A stretch of DNA of 6,232 bases from contig JAHWKZ010000082.1 in NCBI GenBank assembly GCA_019347645.1, positions 1-6,232 on the forward strand. The letters are read 5' to 3'. The notes beneath the pieces are model-generated. The model worked only from the letters and a program-made list of their open reading frames with translations. It was not told the origin of the DNA and searched no databases. The translations under genes and the position numbers were made by a program. Below are positions 4,729 through 6,232 of the stretch, in pieces. Each line of letters begins with the position of its first letter. The first letter of the stretch is position 1. Origin of the DNA: Gemmatimonadota bacterium. GTDB lineage: Bacteria; Gemmatimonadota; Gemmatimonadetes; JACCXV01; JAHWKZ01.

Positions 4729-6232
4729 ATGCCCGTCGGTGCCCACGAGCTCGTCGAGATGACCGCGATCGCGATCGCGGTGGGGATCCTGGCCCAGGTC
4801 GTCGCCGACCGGGTCCGGCTCCCGAGCATCGTCTTCCTCCTCCTCTTCGGCCTCCTGGTGGGGCCCGACCTGCTCGGCATCATCGAGCCGCGGGCGTTCG
4901 GCGAGGGGCTGCGCGCGATCGTGACCATCGCCGTCGCGGTGATCCTCTTCGAAGGCGGACTCCAGCTCCACTACGTGGACGTGGCGGCCGTCGGACGCGC
5001 CGTGCGGAACCTCGTCACCGTGGGGGTCGTGGTCACGGTGCTCGGGGCGAGCGCGGCCGCGCACTGGATCGCGGACCTGCCGTGGATGCTGGCGCTGCTC
5101 TTCGGGGCGATCGTCAGCGTCACCGGCCCGACCGTGATCAATCCGCTGCTCGACCGGGTCAAGGTGAAGCGGCGGGTCGACACCGTCCTGCGCGGCGAGG
5201 GCATCCTGATCGATCCCATCGGCGCGATCCTCGCCGTGGTGGTCCTGGAGTGGATCGCCACCGCGGAGGCGTCGGTGTGGGAAGGCCTGATGGGCTTCGT
5301 CTTCCGCATGGGGGTCGGGGCCGTGGTCGGGGTGGCGGGAGGCTGGCTTCTGGGACGGGTCCTGCGGATCCGCGGGATCTTCCCCGACGAGCTGAAGAAC
5401 CTGGTCGTGCTGGCGTGGGTGCTGACGCTGTTCGCCATCGCGGAGGCGTTCTCGGCCGAATCGGGGCTGGCGGCGGTGGTGCTGGCCGGCATGGCGGTTC
5501 GTCGCGAGTCGATTCCCCGACAGAGCCAGCTCCGCCGGTTCAAGGGCGAGCTGAGTGTCCTGTTCATCTCGATCCTGTTCATCCTCCTGTCGGCCTATCT
5601 CCCGCTGGAGACCGTGAGCGCGGTCGGATGGAAGGGGGTGATGACCGTCCTCGTCCTGATGGTCGTCGTCCGCCCGCTGAACGTCCTCGCCTCCACTTGG
5701 AAGAGCGGCCTGTCGTGGCGGGAGCGGGTGTTCGTCATGTGGATTTCGCCGCGGGGCGTCGTGGCGATCTCGATCGCCTCGTTCGTGGCGCTGCTCCTCC
5801 AGTCCGAACCGACCGAGCTGGTGGAGGCCGGCCTGACCGCCGCGGATGGGGACGCCCTTCTGGCGCTGGTCTTCCTGACGATCGCGATTACCGTCGTCGT
5901 CCAGGGAGTGACCGCTGGCGCGGTATCCCGGCTGCTCGGCGTCCACGCCGAGGCGAGACGCTACGCCGTCGTCGTGGGGGCGAACCGTCTCGGACGCACC
6001 GTCGGGCTGCTTCTTCGCGAGCACGGTTGGGAGCCGTTGCTGATCGACACGAACGGCTGGCAGGTGGCGGCGGCGCGTCGGGCGGGGCTGCCCGCACTGA
6101 CCGGCAACTCCCTGGATCGGCGTGTCCTGGAGGAGGCCGACCTCGACGAGGCGAGCATCCTGATCGCCACCACCACCAACCAGGAGACCAACTTCCTGGT
6201 GTCCCAGCTGGCGAAGGACGAGTACCACCTTC
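4729..6232 (+). CDS. CPA1/NhaP-type cation:proton antiporter with TrkA-N (RCK) domain, 3' partial
   Basis: From ATG 4729 the frame is open to the right edge (501 residues, no stop). Residues 8-400 are a Na+/H+ exchanger membrane domain with about 12 hydrophobic segments. LFEGGLQL (73-80) is a family motif. SVTGPTVINPLL (130-141) and GEGILIDPIGAILAVV (156-171) stand where other CPA1 members have the TDP and NDA motifs. The Asp of LIDP (162) is the likely proton or cation-binding acid. WISPRGVVAIS (338-348) supplies the conserved Arg. From residue 412 a Rossmann fold begins, VVVGANRLGRTVGLLLREHG, then GLPALTGNSLD and ASILIATTTNQETNF. This is a TrkA-N domain that would bind a dinucleotide or adenine nucleotide and gate transport from the cytoplasm. 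The protein sits in the cytoplasmic membrane and likely exchanges Na+ or K+ for H+. An in-frame TTG (4723) is an alternative start; no strong ribosome binding site was seen. Confidence 0.92.
   Translation, partial: MPVGAHELVEMTAIAIAVGILAQVVADRVRLPSIVFLLLFGLLVGPDLLGIIEPRAFGEGLRAIVTIAVAVILFEGGLQLHYVDVAAVGRAVRNLVTVGVVVTVLGASAAAHWIADLPWMLALLFGAIVSVTGPTVINPLLDRVKVKRRVDTVLRGEGILIDPIGAILAVVVLEWIATAEASVWEGLMGFVFRMGVGAVVGVAGGWLLGRVLRIRGIFPDELKNLVVLAWVLTLFAIAEAFSAESGLAAVVLAGMAVRRESIPRQSQLRRFKGELSVLFISILFILLSAYLPLETVSAVGWKGVMTVLVLMVVVRPLNVLASTWKSGLSWRERVFVMWISPRGVVAISIASFVALLLQSEPTELVEAGLTAADGDALLALVFLTIAITVVVQGVTAGAVSRLLGVHAEARRYAVVVGANRLGRTVGLLLREHGWEPLLIDTNGWQVAAARRAGLPALTGNSLDRRVLEEADLDEASILIATTTNQETNFLVSQLAKDEYHL

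Noticed and set aside
4267..6228. A 653-codon open frame on the minus strand opposite nth and the antiporter
   Set aside because: Its product is a low-complexity His/Asp/Arg/Gln-rich sequence typical of the antisense of a GC-rich gene. The opposite strand encodes well-supported Nth and antiporter motifs throughout.

Overview
This is a GC-rich window from an unnamed bacterium. Two predicted lipoproteins (one a TolB-like propeller), ribosomal protein S21 and a CarD-type RNA polymerase regulator together suggest a Gram-negative-type, non-actinobacterial lineage, such as Gemmatimonadota, Eisenbacteria-like phyla or a deltaproteobacterial relative. I cannot place it more precisely from sequence alone.

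Left part (1-1751). The left edge holds the C-terminal half of a GroES-like co-chaperonin on the minus strand. It abuts, head to head, a dCTP deaminase (dcd) on the plus strand. Both lack recognisable 5' ends, so the junction around 127-188 is either a deletion between divergent genes or an assembly chimera. The dcd gene carries a 378-residue intein (399-1532) inserted immediately after the catalytic Arg of the GKSTYAR motif. The intein contains an HNH homing endonuclease, a run of degenerate Trp/Tyr-Asp repeats and a helix-turn-helix. It is visibly poorer in GC than its surroundings.

Middle part (1748-4007). Directly behind dcd lies a TolB-like (PD40) beta-propeller lipoprotein. It converges on a minus-strand rpsU-carD pair, transcribed from a plausible sigma70-type promoter at 3439-3467. 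Diverging from rpsU is an unrecognised lipoprotein of 193 residues.

Right part (4008-6232). Endonuclease III (nth) is complete in its conserved core but has no ATG, GTG or TTG at its expected start. After a short GC-rich hairpin follows a CPA1/NhaP-type cation:proton antiporter fused to a TrkA-N (RCK) nucleotide-binding domain, cut by the right edge.

The genes are mainly housekeeping (dNTP metabolism, base-excision repair, transcription and translation, ion homeostasis, envelope lipoproteins). The most unusual element is the dcd intein with its composite endonuclease. There are no tRNA, rRNA, CRISPR or insertion sequence features, and no gene-free stretch above 300 bases.
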